A stretch of 64,000 nucleotides of DNA from Flavobacterium sp. 245 (GTDB lineage Bacteria > Bacteroidota > Bacteroidia > Flavobacteriales > Flavobacteriaceae). The stretch lies in NCBI RefSeq assembly GCF_004362055.1, contig NZ_SNXB01000001.1, forward strand, positions 62,001 to 126,000, read 5' to 3'. Shown one piece after another: positions 47,279-55,546 of this stretch. A model generated the notes under the pieces. That model ran no database searches. It was not told the DNA's origin and saw nothing but the letters and a program-made list of their open reading frames with translations. How positions within the stretch are numbered: position 1 is the stretch's first letter; each line of letters opens with the position of its first letter. The position numbers and the translations under genes are program-made.

Positions 47279-48283
47279 TTACATTCCCACGGAAGAAACT
47301 CTCGGCTTATAATCCTTTGCAACCTCAGCAATCAACCTAATATGATCCGGAGTTGTTCCGCAACAACCACCGATGATGTTGATTAAATTATCATCTAAAT
47401 ATTCTTTAATTAAAGCCTGAGTTTGTTCCGGAGTTTCATCATACTGTCCGAATGCATTTGGCAAACCTGCATTTGGGTGCGCCGAAACGTTGAACTGTGT
47501 ATGCTGAGATAATGTTTTTAAATACGGTTTCAATAAATCGGCTCCAAGGGCGCAATTGAATCCTACACTTAATAACGGAATATGTGATACTGAAATAAGG
47601 AAAGCTTCAACGGTTTGTCCAGAAAGTGTTCTTCCTGAAGCATCGGTAATCGTTCCTGAAACCATGATTGGAATATCAAGATTACGTTCGTCTTTTACTT
47701 CTTCGATTGCGAAAAGTGCTGCTTTTGCATTTAAAGTATCGAAAATAGTTTCTACCAAAAGTAAATCACATCCGCCATCCATTAAAGCTTCCACTTGTTG
47801 TTTATATGCGATACGCAAATCATCAAATGTTACGGCTCTGTAACCCGGATCGTTTACGTCTGGAGACATACTTGCCGTTCTGTTTGTCGGTCCGATTGAA
47901 CCGGCAACGAAACGTGGTTTCTCCGGATTTTTAGCGGTAAATTCATCGGCTACCTGACGGGCAATTTTAGCCGATTCGTAGTTTAATTCGTAAACCAAAT
48001 CTTCCAGGAAATAGTCGGCCATACCGATCGTAGTTCCTGAAAAAGTATTGGTTTCCACAATGTCAGCACCCGCATCAAAATACGCAGCGTGAACATCGCG
48101 GATCGCTTGTGGTTGTGTTATGGATAGTAAATCGTTGTTTCCTTTTAACGGATGCGGAAAATCTTTGAAACGCTCTCCTCTGAAATCTTCTTCTGAGAAA
48201 TTATAGCGTTGCAACATTGTTCCCATTGCTCCATCAAGGATTAGGATATTTTTTTTAATTGCTTCCTGAATTGTTATTGCCAT
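47279..48283 (-). CDS. metH: Homocysteine S-methyltransferase module of methionine synthase (MetH N-terminal part)
   Basis: The 334-residue protein is module 1 of MetH as a separate [49 protein letters not shown], and the zinc-binding cysteines in [10 protein letters not shown] and [11 protein letters not shown] are clear. It binds and activates homocysteine. The complementary modules lie at 42446-45121. A split MetH is known in Bacteroidetes; this is not a recent frameshift because two full genes lie between. A SAM-I riboswitch with a promoter lies 330 bp upstream on the same strand, so the gene is probably repressed by S-adenosylmethionine. Confidence 0.95.
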   Translation of the reverse strand: MAITIQEAIKKNILILDGAMGTMLQRYNFSEEDFRGERFKDFPHPLKGNNDLLSITQPQAIRDVHAAYFDAGADIVETNTFSGTTIGMADYFLEDLVYELNYESAKIARQVADEFTAKNPEKPRFVAGSIGPTNRTASMSPDVNDPGYRAVTFDDLRIAYKQQVEALMDGGCDLLLVETIFDTLNAKAALFAIEEVKDERNLDIPIMVSGTITDASGRTLSGQTVEAFLISVSHIPLLSVGFNCALGADLLKPYLKTLSQHTQFNVSAHPNAGLPNAFGQYDETPEQTQALIKEYLDDNLINIIGGCCGTTPDHIRLIAEVAKDYKPRVSSVGM

Positions 48284-48297
48284 TTCTTTTTTCTTTT

Positions 48298-48384
48298 AGT
48301 TTCTAAGGTGCTAAGGCACTAAGATGCTAAGTTTTTTATTCTATTATTTAAAACATATCTAACAGTTTTAGAAAACCTGTTAGG
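48298..48384. repeat. 8-bp periodic array and REP palindrome in the metH leader
   Basis: 48298-48338: CTAAGGTG, CTAAGGCA, CTAAGATG, CTAAGTTT in 8-bp register. 48359-48384: CTAACAGTTTTAG..AAACCTGTTAGG, a slightly shortened RAYT-type palindrome. Both lie between the SAM riboswitch and the metH start codon and so would be transcribed. Confidence 0.85.
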
Positions 48385-48430
48385 ATACGCGTTTTGAGTC
48401 ACATTGATTCCAAAAATTCACTATTGCCTG

Positions 48431-48515
48431 CTAATTAGCCCCGATTGAAGTGGAAATCCTTTTGCTTTTTTCTTTAAAAAGCAAAAGATTGTAACGAAAA
48501 GCGGGAACGATGTTG
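48431..48515 (-). ncRNA. Covarying hairpin element, copy 3
   Basis: On the minus strand: left flank CCCGCTTTTCG, core CTTTT + GCTTTTT, loop AAAGA, AAAAAGC + AAAAG, right flank AATCGGGGCTAATT. The inner stem begins GC instead of A or ATGG, with the complementary change on the other side. It is in the metH leader, downstream of the riboswitch and in the same transcriptional direction. Confidence 0.6.
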
Positions 48516-48613
48516 GCATAAATGCGCCAATAATTCGCTCATTAAACTGTGAATTCAGTAAAATAATATTGTAAGGTTGTCAGGAAAAGTTGAGGAAATA
48601 CTTTATGTATTTG

Positions 48614-48725
48614 TGTTATCTATCTTTAATACTATGAATTAGTGTAAAGTAGAATTTAGCACCTTCTTTATGATAAAGGGTTGCTAAGGTTTCATCGGGT
48701 CTATCCCTCCGCCTTTCGTGATAAC
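48614..48725 (-). ncRNA. SAM-I riboswitch (S-box)
   Basis: The minus strand shows the S-box core in order: P1 strand GTTATC, the internal-loop region CACGAAAGGCGGAGGGA, ACCCGATGAAACC, TTAGCAACC, P3 hairpin CTTTATCATAAAG, AAGGTGCTAAATTCT, P4 CTTTA...TAAAG, and the closing P1 strand GATAAC. P1 pairs 48725-48720 with 48619-48614. It binds S-adenosylmethionine. No obvious terminator or anti-terminator follows closely; 330 bp of repeats separate it from the metH start codon, so the expression platform is unclear. Confidence 0.95.
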
Positions 48726-48748
48726 TTTCAATAAATTTAGGAACGGTG

Positions 48749-48779
48749 CAAAGGTATGAAATAGCCTTGCGATTTGCAA
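48749..48779 (-). promoter_or_regulatory. Promoter of the SAM-riboswitch/metH transcript
   Basis: On the minus strand TTG (48779-48777), a 20-bp spacer and TACCTTTG (48756-48749) match the Bacteroidetes consensus. Transcription would start near 48742, about 17 bases before the riboswitch P1 strand. Confidence 0.8.
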
Positions 48780-48787
48780 ATGTTTTT

Positions 48788-48877
48788 TTGGAAGGTTCTG
48801 AGGGACTGAGTTGCTAAGGTTATAAGGTTTTTTTTAAAGGTGCTGAGACGCTAAGATAATAAGGTGCTAAGTTTGGC
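48788..48877. repeat. Two consecutive 8-bp periodic arrays
   Basis: AAGGTTCT, GAGGGACT, GAGTTGCT, AAGGTTAT, then AAGGTGCT, GAGACGCT, AAGATAAT, AAGGTGCT, AAGTTTGG, each in 8-bp register, just upstream of the riboswitch promoter. Confidence 0.75.
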
Positions 48878-48892
48878 TTTTGTTTTTCAAAT

Positions 48893-49038
48893 ATAGCCCG
48901 CGGTTTCAACCACTGGGAACGTATTGTGATAATTCGTTTGTGTTGTGATCATGTATATTGATTATGCGTTGCGTTTATATGTTGCGGTAATACGATGTGT
49001 GTATGCATTGCGTTCCAGTGGTTGAAACCACTGGCTAT
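48893..49038. repeat. BIME-like inverted pair, family C (GGTTTCAACCACTGG)
   Basis: ATAGCCCGCGGTTTCAACC (48893 on) and its inverted copy ending AACCACTGGCTAT (to 49038) form about 29-bp arms around about 87 bp of G/T-rich sequence. Each arm is itself a small hairpin (CCAGTGGTT / AACCACTGG). Completes the description of the 847-bp gene-free interval 48284-49130. Confidence 0.8.
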
Positions 49039-49054
49039 GTTTTATATGCTTTAT

Positions 49055-49092
49055 AAAAAAAAGCTCAAACTAAAAGTTTGAGCTTTTTATAT
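49055..49092 (-). terminator. Terminator of the sulfate-assimilation operon
   Basis: AAGCTCAAAC / GTTTGAGCTT (49061-49085) is a perfect hairpin; on the minus strand it is followed by an eight-T run. It lies downstream of the last gene of the operon (stop at 49131). Confidence 0.88.
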
Positions 49093-49097
49093 AAAAT

Positions 49098-49133
49098 CTT
49101 AGAGTCTTAGCGTCTCAGAATCTTAGTAACTTA
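49098..49133. repeat. 8-bp periodic array supplying the stop codon of the flavoprotein gene
   Basis: ATCTTAGA, GTCTTAGC, GTCTCAGA, ATCTTAGT, AACTTAGA in 8-bp register. The minus-strand stop TAA of the ferredoxin-NADP reductase-like gene is the first base triplet of the array. Confidence 0.75.
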
Positions 49134-50183
49134 GACTATCGCTTTCACAACTGCTTTTGGTGCTTCTTTTCGTGTTCCGTCAAAACCGTCTACTCCAGAA
49201 ACTGTGGTATATTTCAATACGTATTTTTTACCTGGATTAATGATTTGGTACGCAGCCTGGCACATTAAAGTTGCTTCGTGGAAACCACAAAGAATCAATT
49301 TTAATTTTCCTGGGTACGTGTTTACGTCTCCAATGGCAAAGATTCCAGGAATATTGGTCTGGTAATCTAAGGCGTTGTTTACTTTAATTGCATTTTTCTC
49401 TATATCTAATCCCCAGTCTCCAATTGGACCTAATTTTGGTGTTAATCCAAAAAGCGGTATGAAATAGTCACATTCGATTTTACGGTGTGCACCGTTTTCT
49501 TCGATATCTAACGATTCAACGTGCTCAGCACCATTGATTCCGATTACTTCTGCTGGTGTAATTAATTTAATTTTTCCAGAGGTTTTTAATTCCTGTACTT
49601 TTTCTACAGAATCAAGAGCTCCTCTAAATTCATTTCTTCTGTGAATCAAAGTTACTTCTGAAGCTACATTCGCTAAGAAAATACTCCAGTCTAAAGCTGA
49701 ATCTCCTCCTCCTGCAATAACAACTCTTTTATCTCGGAATTTCTCCGGATTTTTGATGAAGTATTTTACTCCTTTATCTTCGTAAAATTCGATATCTTCA
49801 ATAAGTGGTTTGCGTGGCTCAAAACTTCCTAAACCTCCAGCGATAGCGATAACCGGTGCGTGAAATTTAGTTCCTTTATTTGATGTTACAATAAAACTTC
49901 CGTCTTCTTGTTTATCGATTGTTTCAGCTCTTTCTCCTAATGTATAACCTGGCTCAAACTGCTTTATTTGTTCTTGTAAGTTATCAATTAAATCTCCTGC
50001 TAAAACTTCCGGGAAACCAGGGATATCATAAATAGGCTTTTTGGGATACAATTCTGAAAGTTGTCCTCCTGCTTGTGGTAAAGCATCTAAAATATGACAT
50101 TTTAATTTCAATAGTCCTGCCTCGAAAACGGCAAATAAACCTGTAGGGCCTGCTCCAATTATAAGTATATCTGTTTTAATCAT
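49131..50183 (-). CDS. Ferredoxin--NADP reductase-like flavoprotein (thioredoxin-reductase fold)
   Basis: The 350-residue protein has the FAD site GAGPTGLFAVFEAG, the NADPH site VVIAGGGDSALDW and the second FAD motif GIFAIGDVNTYPGKLKLI. It lacks the CxxC redox pair of true thioredoxin reductases and has the C-terminal extension (KYTTVSGVDGFDGTRKEAP) of TrxR-like FNRs. It is the last gene of the sulfate-reduction operon. I infer that it reduces ferredoxin, or the sulfite reductase directly, as the electron supply for sulfite to sulfide, since no CysJ-type flavoprotein is present. Confidence 0.9.
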   Translation of the reverse strand: MIKTDILIIGAGPTGLFAVFEAGLLKLKCHILDALPQAGGQLSELYPKKPIYDIPGFPEVLAGDLIDNLQEQIKQFEPGYTLGERAETIDKQEDGSFIVTSNKGTKFHAPVIAIAGGLGSFEPRKPLIEDIEFYEDKGVKYFIKNPEKFRDKRVVIAGGGDSALDWSIFLANVASEVTLIHRRNEFRGALDSVEKVQELKTSGKIKLITPAEVIGINGAEHVESLDIEENGAHRKIECDYFIPLFGLTPKLGPIGDWGLDIEKNAIKVNNALDYQTNIPGIFAIGDVNTYPGKLKLILCGFHEATLMCQAAYQIINPGKKYVLKYTTVSGVDGFDGTRKEAPKAVVKAIV

Positions 50184-50280
50184 TATGGTTGTTGTTTATA
50201 ATCATTCTTAATAATACAAAGAAACGAATAATTTATTCTACTGCCAATGATTTTTATCATTGATTTCTTTGTCTAATTTT

Positions 50281-50335
50281 TCATCGGGTTAAAACCCGAC
50301 GCTACAATATGAATCGTCCCTCCGGGACTTTTGTT
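50281..50335. repeat. REP element, family D (GGGTTAAAACCCGACGCTAC)
   Basis: ATCGGGTTAAAACCCGACGC followed by TACAATATG and TCCCTCCGGGACT. Two tiny hairpins (GGGTT/AACCC; TCCCTCCGGGA). Further copies at 51051, 51126 (degenerate), and two in tandem at 56547-56640; all lie between sulfate genes. Confidence 0.88.
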
Positions 50336-50368
50336 ATTCTTTGCTCTTTATTCTTTATTCTTTAATGA
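50336..50368. repeat. 7-bp periodic array overlapping the end of the precorrin-2 dehydrogenase gene
   Basis: TTATTCT, TTGCTCT, TTATTCT, TTATTCT, TTAATGA in register; the coding stop is in the third unit. Same sequence type as the array at the end of cysH. Confidence 0.8.
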
Positions 50369-50929
50369 ATTGGTTATTTCATTCATTCTTCTAACCTTTT
50401 CCTCAAAATCGCCTTTTAGGGTTTTTCTATATTCGTTTAGATTTTCTACCATTTGGTTGATGTCTTCCGGAATAACTTCTTCAAAAAATTCCCGCAATCT
50501 TTTGGCTGTTGTTGGCGATTTTCCGTTGGTCGAAATGGCGATTTTTACATTTCCTTTTGTCACGATTCCGCCTAAATAATAATCACATAAATCGGGCGTA
50601 TCAGCGATATTGCAAATCAAATAGCGCTTTCGGGACAAATCGTATACTCTTTTGTTGACTTTTAAATCATCGGTACAAGCGATTACCATATGGCGTTTTT
50701 TGAGCATTTTCTTTTTGAACTTCGCTTCCGTCAATTTAATTGAGGGATGATTTTCTGCTAAAACTTTAATTTCTAAATGAAAGTCGGGCGCTACGACCTC
50801 AACATTTGCATTTGGACTTGACTTCAGCAAAAAAGAAAGCTTCTCTAATCCGACATTTCCTCCACCCACAATCAACACATTCAGATTGTGAAGCTTTAGG
50901 AATATTGGATATAATTCATTCTGTTCCAT
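50348..50929 (-). CDS. Precorrin-2 dehydrogenase / sirohydrochlorin ferrochelatase family protein
   Basis: The 193-residue protein matches the N-terminal part of CysG: the NAD-binding LIVGGGNVGLEK, then VIACTDDLKVNKRV, NIADTPDLCDYYLGGIVTKGNVKIAISTNGKSPTTAKRLR. It oxidises precorrin-2 to sirohydrochlorin and in CysG also inserts iron; the chelatase activity here is assumed. Siroheme is the cofactor of the sulfite reductase encoded two genes upstream, and CobA supplies the substrate. The C-terminal residues NKE-stop lie inside a 7-bp periodic array (50336-50368), so the array has shaped the end of the protein. Confidence 0.92.
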   Translation of the reverse strand: MEQNELYPIFLKLHNLNVLIVGGGNVGLEKLSFLLKSSPNANVEVVAPDFHLEIKVLAENHPSIKLTEAKFKKKMLKKRHMVIACTDDLKVNKRVYDLSRKRYLICNIADTPDLCDYYLGGIVTKGNVKIAISTNGKSPTTAKRLREFFEEVIPEDINQMVENLNEYRKTLKGDFEEKVRRMNEITNSLKNKE

Positions 50930-51050
50930 TTTAATTTATTTTCAACTAATCAAAATTAGATGATTTATTTTTAACAGCATTGGTTTTAAAATCCAATGTT
51001 ATAACCATGTGTATACCAGATTGAAATTTGAACGTTTATTTGCCGGGCGT

Positions 51051-51170
51051 ACATCGGGTTGAAACCCGACGCTACAATATTGTTCATCCCTCCGGGATTT
51101 TATTATGTCACGTGTTCACATTGTGTCCATCAGGTTGAAACCTGACGCTATGTTTCTCTTCGGAACTTTA
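51051..51170. repeat. Two REP elements, family D
   Basis: 51051-51105 (ATCGGGTTGAAACCCGACGC type with TCCCTCCGGGA) and 51126-51170 (CATCAGGTTGAAACCTGACG; GGG pairs replaced by AGG/CCT in both arms, pairing kept). Between the cobA stop and the precorrin-2 dehydrogenase start. Confidence 0.85.
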
Positions 51171-51944
51171 TCTTGTAATTTCTTTCGACAGAAATTCTTC
51201 GTAAAAGCCTTTTAATTTGTTACTTTCTCTGACAACTTCTCCGAGAACAATAATTGCTGGCGAACTCAGTTGCTTCTCTTTTACAATTTCTAAAATTGAA
51301 TTTACTGTTCCAACTCCTACTTTTTCTTCTGAAGTTGTTCCGTTTTGAATGATCGCTACGGGCAAATCTCCTTTGTCTTCTTTTTGAAACAAATCGATAA
51401 TTTGAGGCAATTTGTGCATTCCCATCAAAATTACAACTGTTGCTGATGACTGTGCGGCCAAAGCTACATCTGCAGATAATTTTCTATCAGAAGTTGTGCC
51501 TGTAATCGCCCAGAAACTTTCTGAAACGCCTCTTTTTGTAATTGAAATTCCCAGACTTGCCGGAACTGCTACTACTGAAGAAATTCCAGGAACGACGACA
51601 GTCTCGATTCCGAAGCTTTCAATAAATTCTATTTCTTCGCTTCCACGCCCAAAAATAAACGGATCCCCGCCTTTTAAACGAACCACATTTCCGTAAGTCA
51701 GCGCGTTATCAACAATTAATTGATTGATCTGATCTTGCGTATAAGCGTGATTCCCAATTTTCTTCCCAACAAAAATTCTAATTGCATTTTTGGGTGCGTA
51801 AGCTAGTATTTCTTCATTGGCCAATGCATCATGCAAAACCACATTCGCTTCAGCCAATGCTTTTGCGCCTTTCAGCGTAAGCAAATCCGGATCGCCGGGA
51901 CCTGCACCGACTAAAGTTACTTTTGGTTTTATTGTATTAAGCAT
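51168..51944 (-). CDS. cobA: Uroporphyrinogen-III C-methyltransferase
   Basis: The 258-residue SUMT methylates uroporphyrinogen III twice to precorrin-2. VTLVGAGPGDPDLLTLKGAKAL at the start, VRLKGGDPFIFGRGSEE, VVPGISSV and the PASLGISITKRGVS stretch are diagnostic. The start overlaps the sulfite reductase gene by 8 bp (51937-51944), so the two are translationally coupled, fitting a need for siroheme in proportion to sulfite reductase. The order then runs to the precorrin-2 dehydrogenase gene 238 bp downstream, the gap being filled with REP elements. Confidence 0.96.
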   Translation of the reverse strand: MLNTIKPKVTLVGAGPGDPDLLTLKGAKALAEANVVLHDALANEEILAYAPKNAIRIFVGKKIGNHAYTQDQINQLIVDNALTYGNVVRLKGGDPFIFGRGSEEIEFIESFGIETVVVPGISSVVAVPASLGISITKRGVSESFWAITGTTSDRKLSADVALAAQSSATVVILMGMHKLPQIIDLFQKEDKGDLPVAIIQNGTTSEEKVGVGTVNSILEIVKEKQLSSPAIIVLGEVVRESNKLKGFYEEFLSKEITR

Positions 51945-54027
51945 TTGCTAATTCTTGAGCTCTATATTTTTCAATGGTATCAAAAAATGCAATTCCTTCC
52001 TGAATGTATTGTTTTGCAAAAGCTTCTGAAGGCTCATTTTGATTGATTTGATACACTAGTTCTTTGAATGATGTTGCCAATTCGATTTTTCCTGTTACGA
52101 TGAAAACGTTATCAAACAAATCAACAATTCCTGCGTGATTGTTTGTTTTTTCGTTTTCTGAAAGCAATAAAGCTTTAGCTCCATTTACAAATCCCGCGTA
52201 AGCGTGGTAAATAGCATCTGACCATTTTCCTTCGTCGAAAGATTCTTGCGCGAAAGTCAATTTATCTTTAGCTTCTAATAATAAAGTCGCCACTAAATCG
52301 ATCACAACACCAGCACATTCTCCAACTCCAACTGCTTTTACGTAGTTATCAGCGTTACCCCAATCCACGAAATCAGCTTCTGTTAAATTGGTTACATCTG
52401 CGAAAGGTTTCAAAATTTCATAGAAATATTTTTCTCCTTTTTGATCGTAATAGTTTAGGAATTTTTCTCCATTTGCATTTTTGTCAAAATCATTTAAGAT
52501 CGTACGCAATGCATCCGGACCTCTTCTACTTGGAATTTTGATTACTTTATCAGCAAAACGTCCTTCTCCGTTTCCTAATCTTCCTCCACCTAATAATACC
52601 TGCAAAGCCGGAGCTACTAATTTTCCAGAATTAATAGACATTCCCTGAAAACCAATTGCCGACATATTGTGTTGGCCACAAGCATTCATACAACCAGAAA
52701 TTTTAATTTCGATTTCACGGTTATTTAAATACTGCGGATATTCAGCATTTATTACTCTTTCTAATTCTTCTGCAATACCGGTACTACTTGCAATCCCCAA
52801 GTTGCAAGTATCAGTACCAGGACATGCCGTAATATCTACAGTAGAATTATAACCCAAATGAACAAAATCTAATTTGGCTAATTCCTGATAAAAGAAAGGA
52901 AGATTCTCTTCTTTTACGTGACGTATTACAATATTTTGACGCAATGAAAAACGTAATTCATTTGCAGCGTAATTTTTAATTAAAGCGGCTAATAATCTGG
53001 CTTTATCAGTATAAAAATCTCCCAATAAAACTTTGATTCCAATCGCGTAATAACCGGCTTGTTTTTGAGCAATTACATTTGATTTTTTCCACGCTTCATA
53101 AGCTTTGGTATCTTCAATTGTAACTTGCGGAACCTCTAATAAAGGCTCTGCAATTGGTCCGTCAAAAGCGGTTGTATCAATTTCGTATGTTTCAAAAGCG
53201 ATTGCTTTTTTCTCTTTTTCAACCAAATCAAGAAAAACATCTCTTCCCATTTCTTTGATTAAGAATTTCATACGCGCTTTCATTCTTTTTGCACGTTCTC
53301 CGTATCTGTCAAAAATACGGATGATTCCTTCTGCTGTCGGGATGATTTCGTTTGCCGGTACAAATTCTGAAAGTAATTCAGCATGTGCTGGCTGAGATCC
53401 TAAACCTCCACCAAACATGATTTTGAATCCACGTTGTCCGTCAACAATTTTTGGGATAAATCCTAAATCGTGTAAATAACTCAAAGCTGTATCTTCATCA
53501 GATGATGAGAACGAAATTTTGAATTTACGTCCCATTTCCTGACAAATCGGGTTTCTTAATAAATATTGAAATAAAGCATGTGCATAAGGCGTAACATCAA
53601 ATGGTTCGTTTACATCTACACCTGCTAATTCGCTTCCGGTAATATTTCTAACAGTGTTTCCACAAGCTTCACGCAAGGTCACATCATCTTTAGCCAAATT
53701 TGCCCAAAGTTCCGGAGTTCTGTCTAAACTCACATAGTGAATCTGAATATCCTGACGCGTTGTAATGTGCAAACGTCCTGTAGAATATTCATCAGAAACT
53801 TTAGTAATACGTACCAATTGTTCGCTGGTTACTTTACCGTAAGGTAATTTAATACGAATCATTTGAACGCCTTCCTGGCGTTGTCCGTAAATTCCACGTG
53901 CTAAACGAAGACTACGAAAACGCTCATCATCAATTTTTCCTCCACGGAATAAATGAATCTTTTTTTCTAAATCGATAATCTCTTTCTGAACTATCGGATT
54001 TTCTATTTCTGTTCTAAAACTTTCCAT
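51937..54027 (-). CDS. Siroheme sulfite (nitrite) reductase with a HEPN-like C-terminal domain
   Basis: The 696-residue protein has a duplicated ferredoxin-like/siroheme fold to about residue 530 and the siroheme-[4Fe-4S] cysteines C-x5-C (CPGTDTC, about residue 400) and C-x3-C (CMNAC, about residue 447). It reduces sulfite to sulfide with six electrons. After about residue 560 comes an extra helical domain (LLLEAKDKLTFAQESFDEGKWSDAIYHAYAGFVNGAKALLL) that looks like a HEPN domain, without the RNase Rx4-6H motif. Single-chain ferredoxin-dependent enzyme, not CysI/CysJ. The operon context (CysHDN, CobA) makes sulfite more likely than nitrite. Confidence 0.93.
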   Translation of the reverse strand: MESFRTEIENPIVQKEIIDLEKKIHLFRGGKIDDERFRSLRLARGIYGQRQEGVQMIRIKLPYGKVTSEQLVRITKVSDEYSTGRLHITTRQDIQIHYVSLDRTPELWANLAKDDVTLREACGNTVRNITGSELAGVDVNEPFDVTPYAHALFQYLLRNPICQEMGRKFKISFSSSDEDTALSYLHDLGFIPKIVDGQRGFKIMFGGGLGSQPAHAELLSEFVPANEIIPTAEGIIRIFDRYGERAKRMKARMKFLIKEMGRDVFLDLVEKEKKAIAFETYEIDTTAFDGPIAEPLLEVPQVTIEDTKAYEAWKKSNVIAQKQAGYYAIGIKVLLGDFYTDKARLLAALIKNYAANELRFSLRQNIVIRHVKEENLPFFYQELAKLDFVHLGYNSTVDITACPGTDTCNLGIASSTGIAEELERVINAEYPQYLNNREIEIKISGCMNACGQHNMSAIGFQGMSINSGKLVAPALQVLLGGGRLGNGEGRFADKVIKIPSRRGPDALRTILNDFDKNANGEKFLNYYDQKGEKYFYEILKPFADVTNLTEADFVDWGNADNYVKAVGVGECAGVVIDLVATLLLEAKDKLTFAQESFDEGKWSDAIYHAYAGFVNGAKALLLSENEKTNNHAGIVDLFDNVFIVTGKIELATSFKELVYQINQNEPSEAFAKQYIQEGIAFFDTIEKYRAQELANA

Positions 54028-54032
54028 TTCTC

Positions 54033-54114
54033 TTTAGTTGTTGGTTGTCAGTTGTTGGTTGTTGGTTTGCTGGCAGAATAACTATCAACTAAAAACCATC
54101 AACTATCAACTAGC
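54033..54114. repeat. Inverted pair of 7-bp periodic arrays at the end of cysN
   Basis: GTTGTTG, GTTGTCA, GTTGTTG, GTTGTTG on the left; AACTATC, AACTAAA, AACCATC, AACTATC, AACTAGC on the right. The cysN stop codon (TAG on the minus strand, 54112-54110) is in the last unit. The halves are partly complementary. Confidence 0.85.
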
Positions 54115-55354
54115 GAATGAATCCTACTCCTGCTGTTGTGTTTGTTGCCGTATCAATTAAGATGAAGGCTCCGTTTGATTTATTATCGTTATAGGCATCA
54201 AAATATAAAGGCTTGCTTAATTTGATGGTTACTTCTCCAATTTCGTTGATCGCTAATTGAGATGCTTCTTTTGTTCCTGAATAATCTGTTGAAATTGTAT
54301 TTTTGATACTTTCTACTTTTGCCAAAACTCTGTTGGTATTGTGCTGGATCAGGTATTTTGTTCCTGCAACCAATTTTTTACTGTCCATCCAACAAACCGT
54401 TGTATTGATTTCTTTTTCAATTTTTGGAAGCTCTGATGACTTTACAATCATATCGCCTCTTGTCACATTGATATCATTTTCTAATTCGATTGTGATAGAT
54501 GAACCTGCAACGGCTTCATCAAATGTTTTATCGAAAAAATGTATTTTAGCAACTTTTGATTCGGTTAAAGAAGGAAGAACTGTGACAGCATCTCCAACTT
54601 TAATAGAGTTTCCGTATAATTTTCCAGCGTAACCTCTAAAATCATGGTATTCTTCTGTTTTCGGACGAATAACCGTTTGAACCGGGAAACGTGCTTTTCC
54701 TGCTTCAAAAACATCTGAAGAATGCAATCCTTCTAAATGCTCTAAAACCGTTTGTCCTGTGTACCAAGGCATATCTTTAGATTGATCCACTACGTTTCCA
54801 CCGTTGATTGCGCTTAACGGAATGTAACTTACATTTTGTTCTTTGAAAGTACTTTTTGCATTTAATGCCTGAAAATCGGCTTTGATTTTATTGTAAACTT
54901 CTTCAGAATAATCAACTAAATCCATTTTATTAATCGCAACAATTACCTCTTTTACTCTCAATAAATTATTGATAAAAAAGTGACGGTACGTTTGCTCTAT
55001 TACTCCTTTTCTGGCATCAATTAAAATAATAGAAACCTGAGAAGTCGAAGCTCCTGTCACCATGTTTCTGGTATATTCTACGTGCCCCGGAGTATCGGCA
55101 ATAATGTAACTTTTCTTTGCAGTCGAAAAATAAATGTGCGCTACGTCAATTGTAATTCCTTGTTCTCTCTCTGCTACTAATCCGTCAGTTGCCAAAGAAA
55201 AATCAAGATAATCGTACCCTTTTTGTTTACTGCTTTTTTCGATTGCTTCAATTTTATCTGTAGTCAATGATTTTGTATCGTACAATAATCTTCCAATTAA
55301 AGTACTTTTTCCGTCATCTACACTTCCTGCTGTTGCTATTTTTAAAACTTCCAT
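54110..55354 (-). CDS. cysN: Sulfate adenylyltransferase subunit 1 (GTPase)
   Basis: The 414-residue protein is an EF-Tu-like GTPase: GSVDDGKSTLIGRLLYD (G1), DTPGHVEYTRNM (G3), NKMDLVDY (G4), followed by two beta-barrel domains. It drives ATP sulfurylase, which activates sulfate to APS together with CysD. No CysC kinase domain is fused or found nearby, which agrees with APS rather than PAPS being the substrate of the adjacent CysH. It is downstream of cysD by 188 bp and upstream of the sulfite reductase gene by 82 bp, both gaps holding periodic arrays. Confidence 0.96.
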   Translation of the reverse strand: MEVLKIATAGSVDDGKSTLIGRLLYDTKSLTTDKIEAIEKSSKQKGYDYLDFSLATDGLVAEREQGITIDVAHIYFSTAKKSYIIADTPGHVEYTRNMVTGASTSQVSIILIDARKGVIEQTYRHFFINNLLRVKEVIVAINKMDLVDYSEEVYNKIKADFQALNAKSTFKEQNVSYIPLSAINGGNVVDQSKDMPWYTGQTVLEHLEGLHSSDVFEAGKARFPVQTVIRPKTEEYHDFRGYAGKLYGNSIKVGDAVTVLPSLTESKVAKIHFFDKTFDEAVAGSSITIELENDINVTRGDMIVKSSELPKIEKEINTTVCWMDSKKLVAGTKYLIQHNTNRVLAKVESIKNTISTDYSGTKEASQLAINEIGEVTIKLSKPLYFDAYNDNKSNGAFILIDTATNTTAGVGFIR

Positions 55355-55360
55355 TCTTAG

Positions 55361-55546
55361 TATTTTGTTTCAGGTTTAAATTTTGTTTCAAGTTTGCTTC
55401 GCCTGTTCGAGCAAAGCTCTCGAGTCAGGTTTTGAAAAACTTTGTCTAAAAATTTAAATCTGTATGTTTTTTGTTTTTCTGATTTTGACTTTAATTACGT
55501 TCCGAATTGCATTCATAATTCACAATTCATAACTCATAATTATTAA
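55361..55546. repeat. 7-bp periodic arrays between cysD and cysN
   Basis: 55361-55395: GTTTCAG, GTTTAAA, ... GTTTCAA, GTTTGCT (one register slip). 55506-55546: GAATTGC, ATTCATA, ATTCACA, ATTCATA, ACTCATA, ATTATTA; the cysD stop (minus-strand TAA) is in the last unit. Confidence 0.75.

Noticed and set aside
42446..48283. Split metH as a frameshift pseudogene
   Set aside because: The two ORFs are intact at module boundaries, separated by two full genes, and the split form is known in Bacteroidetes.
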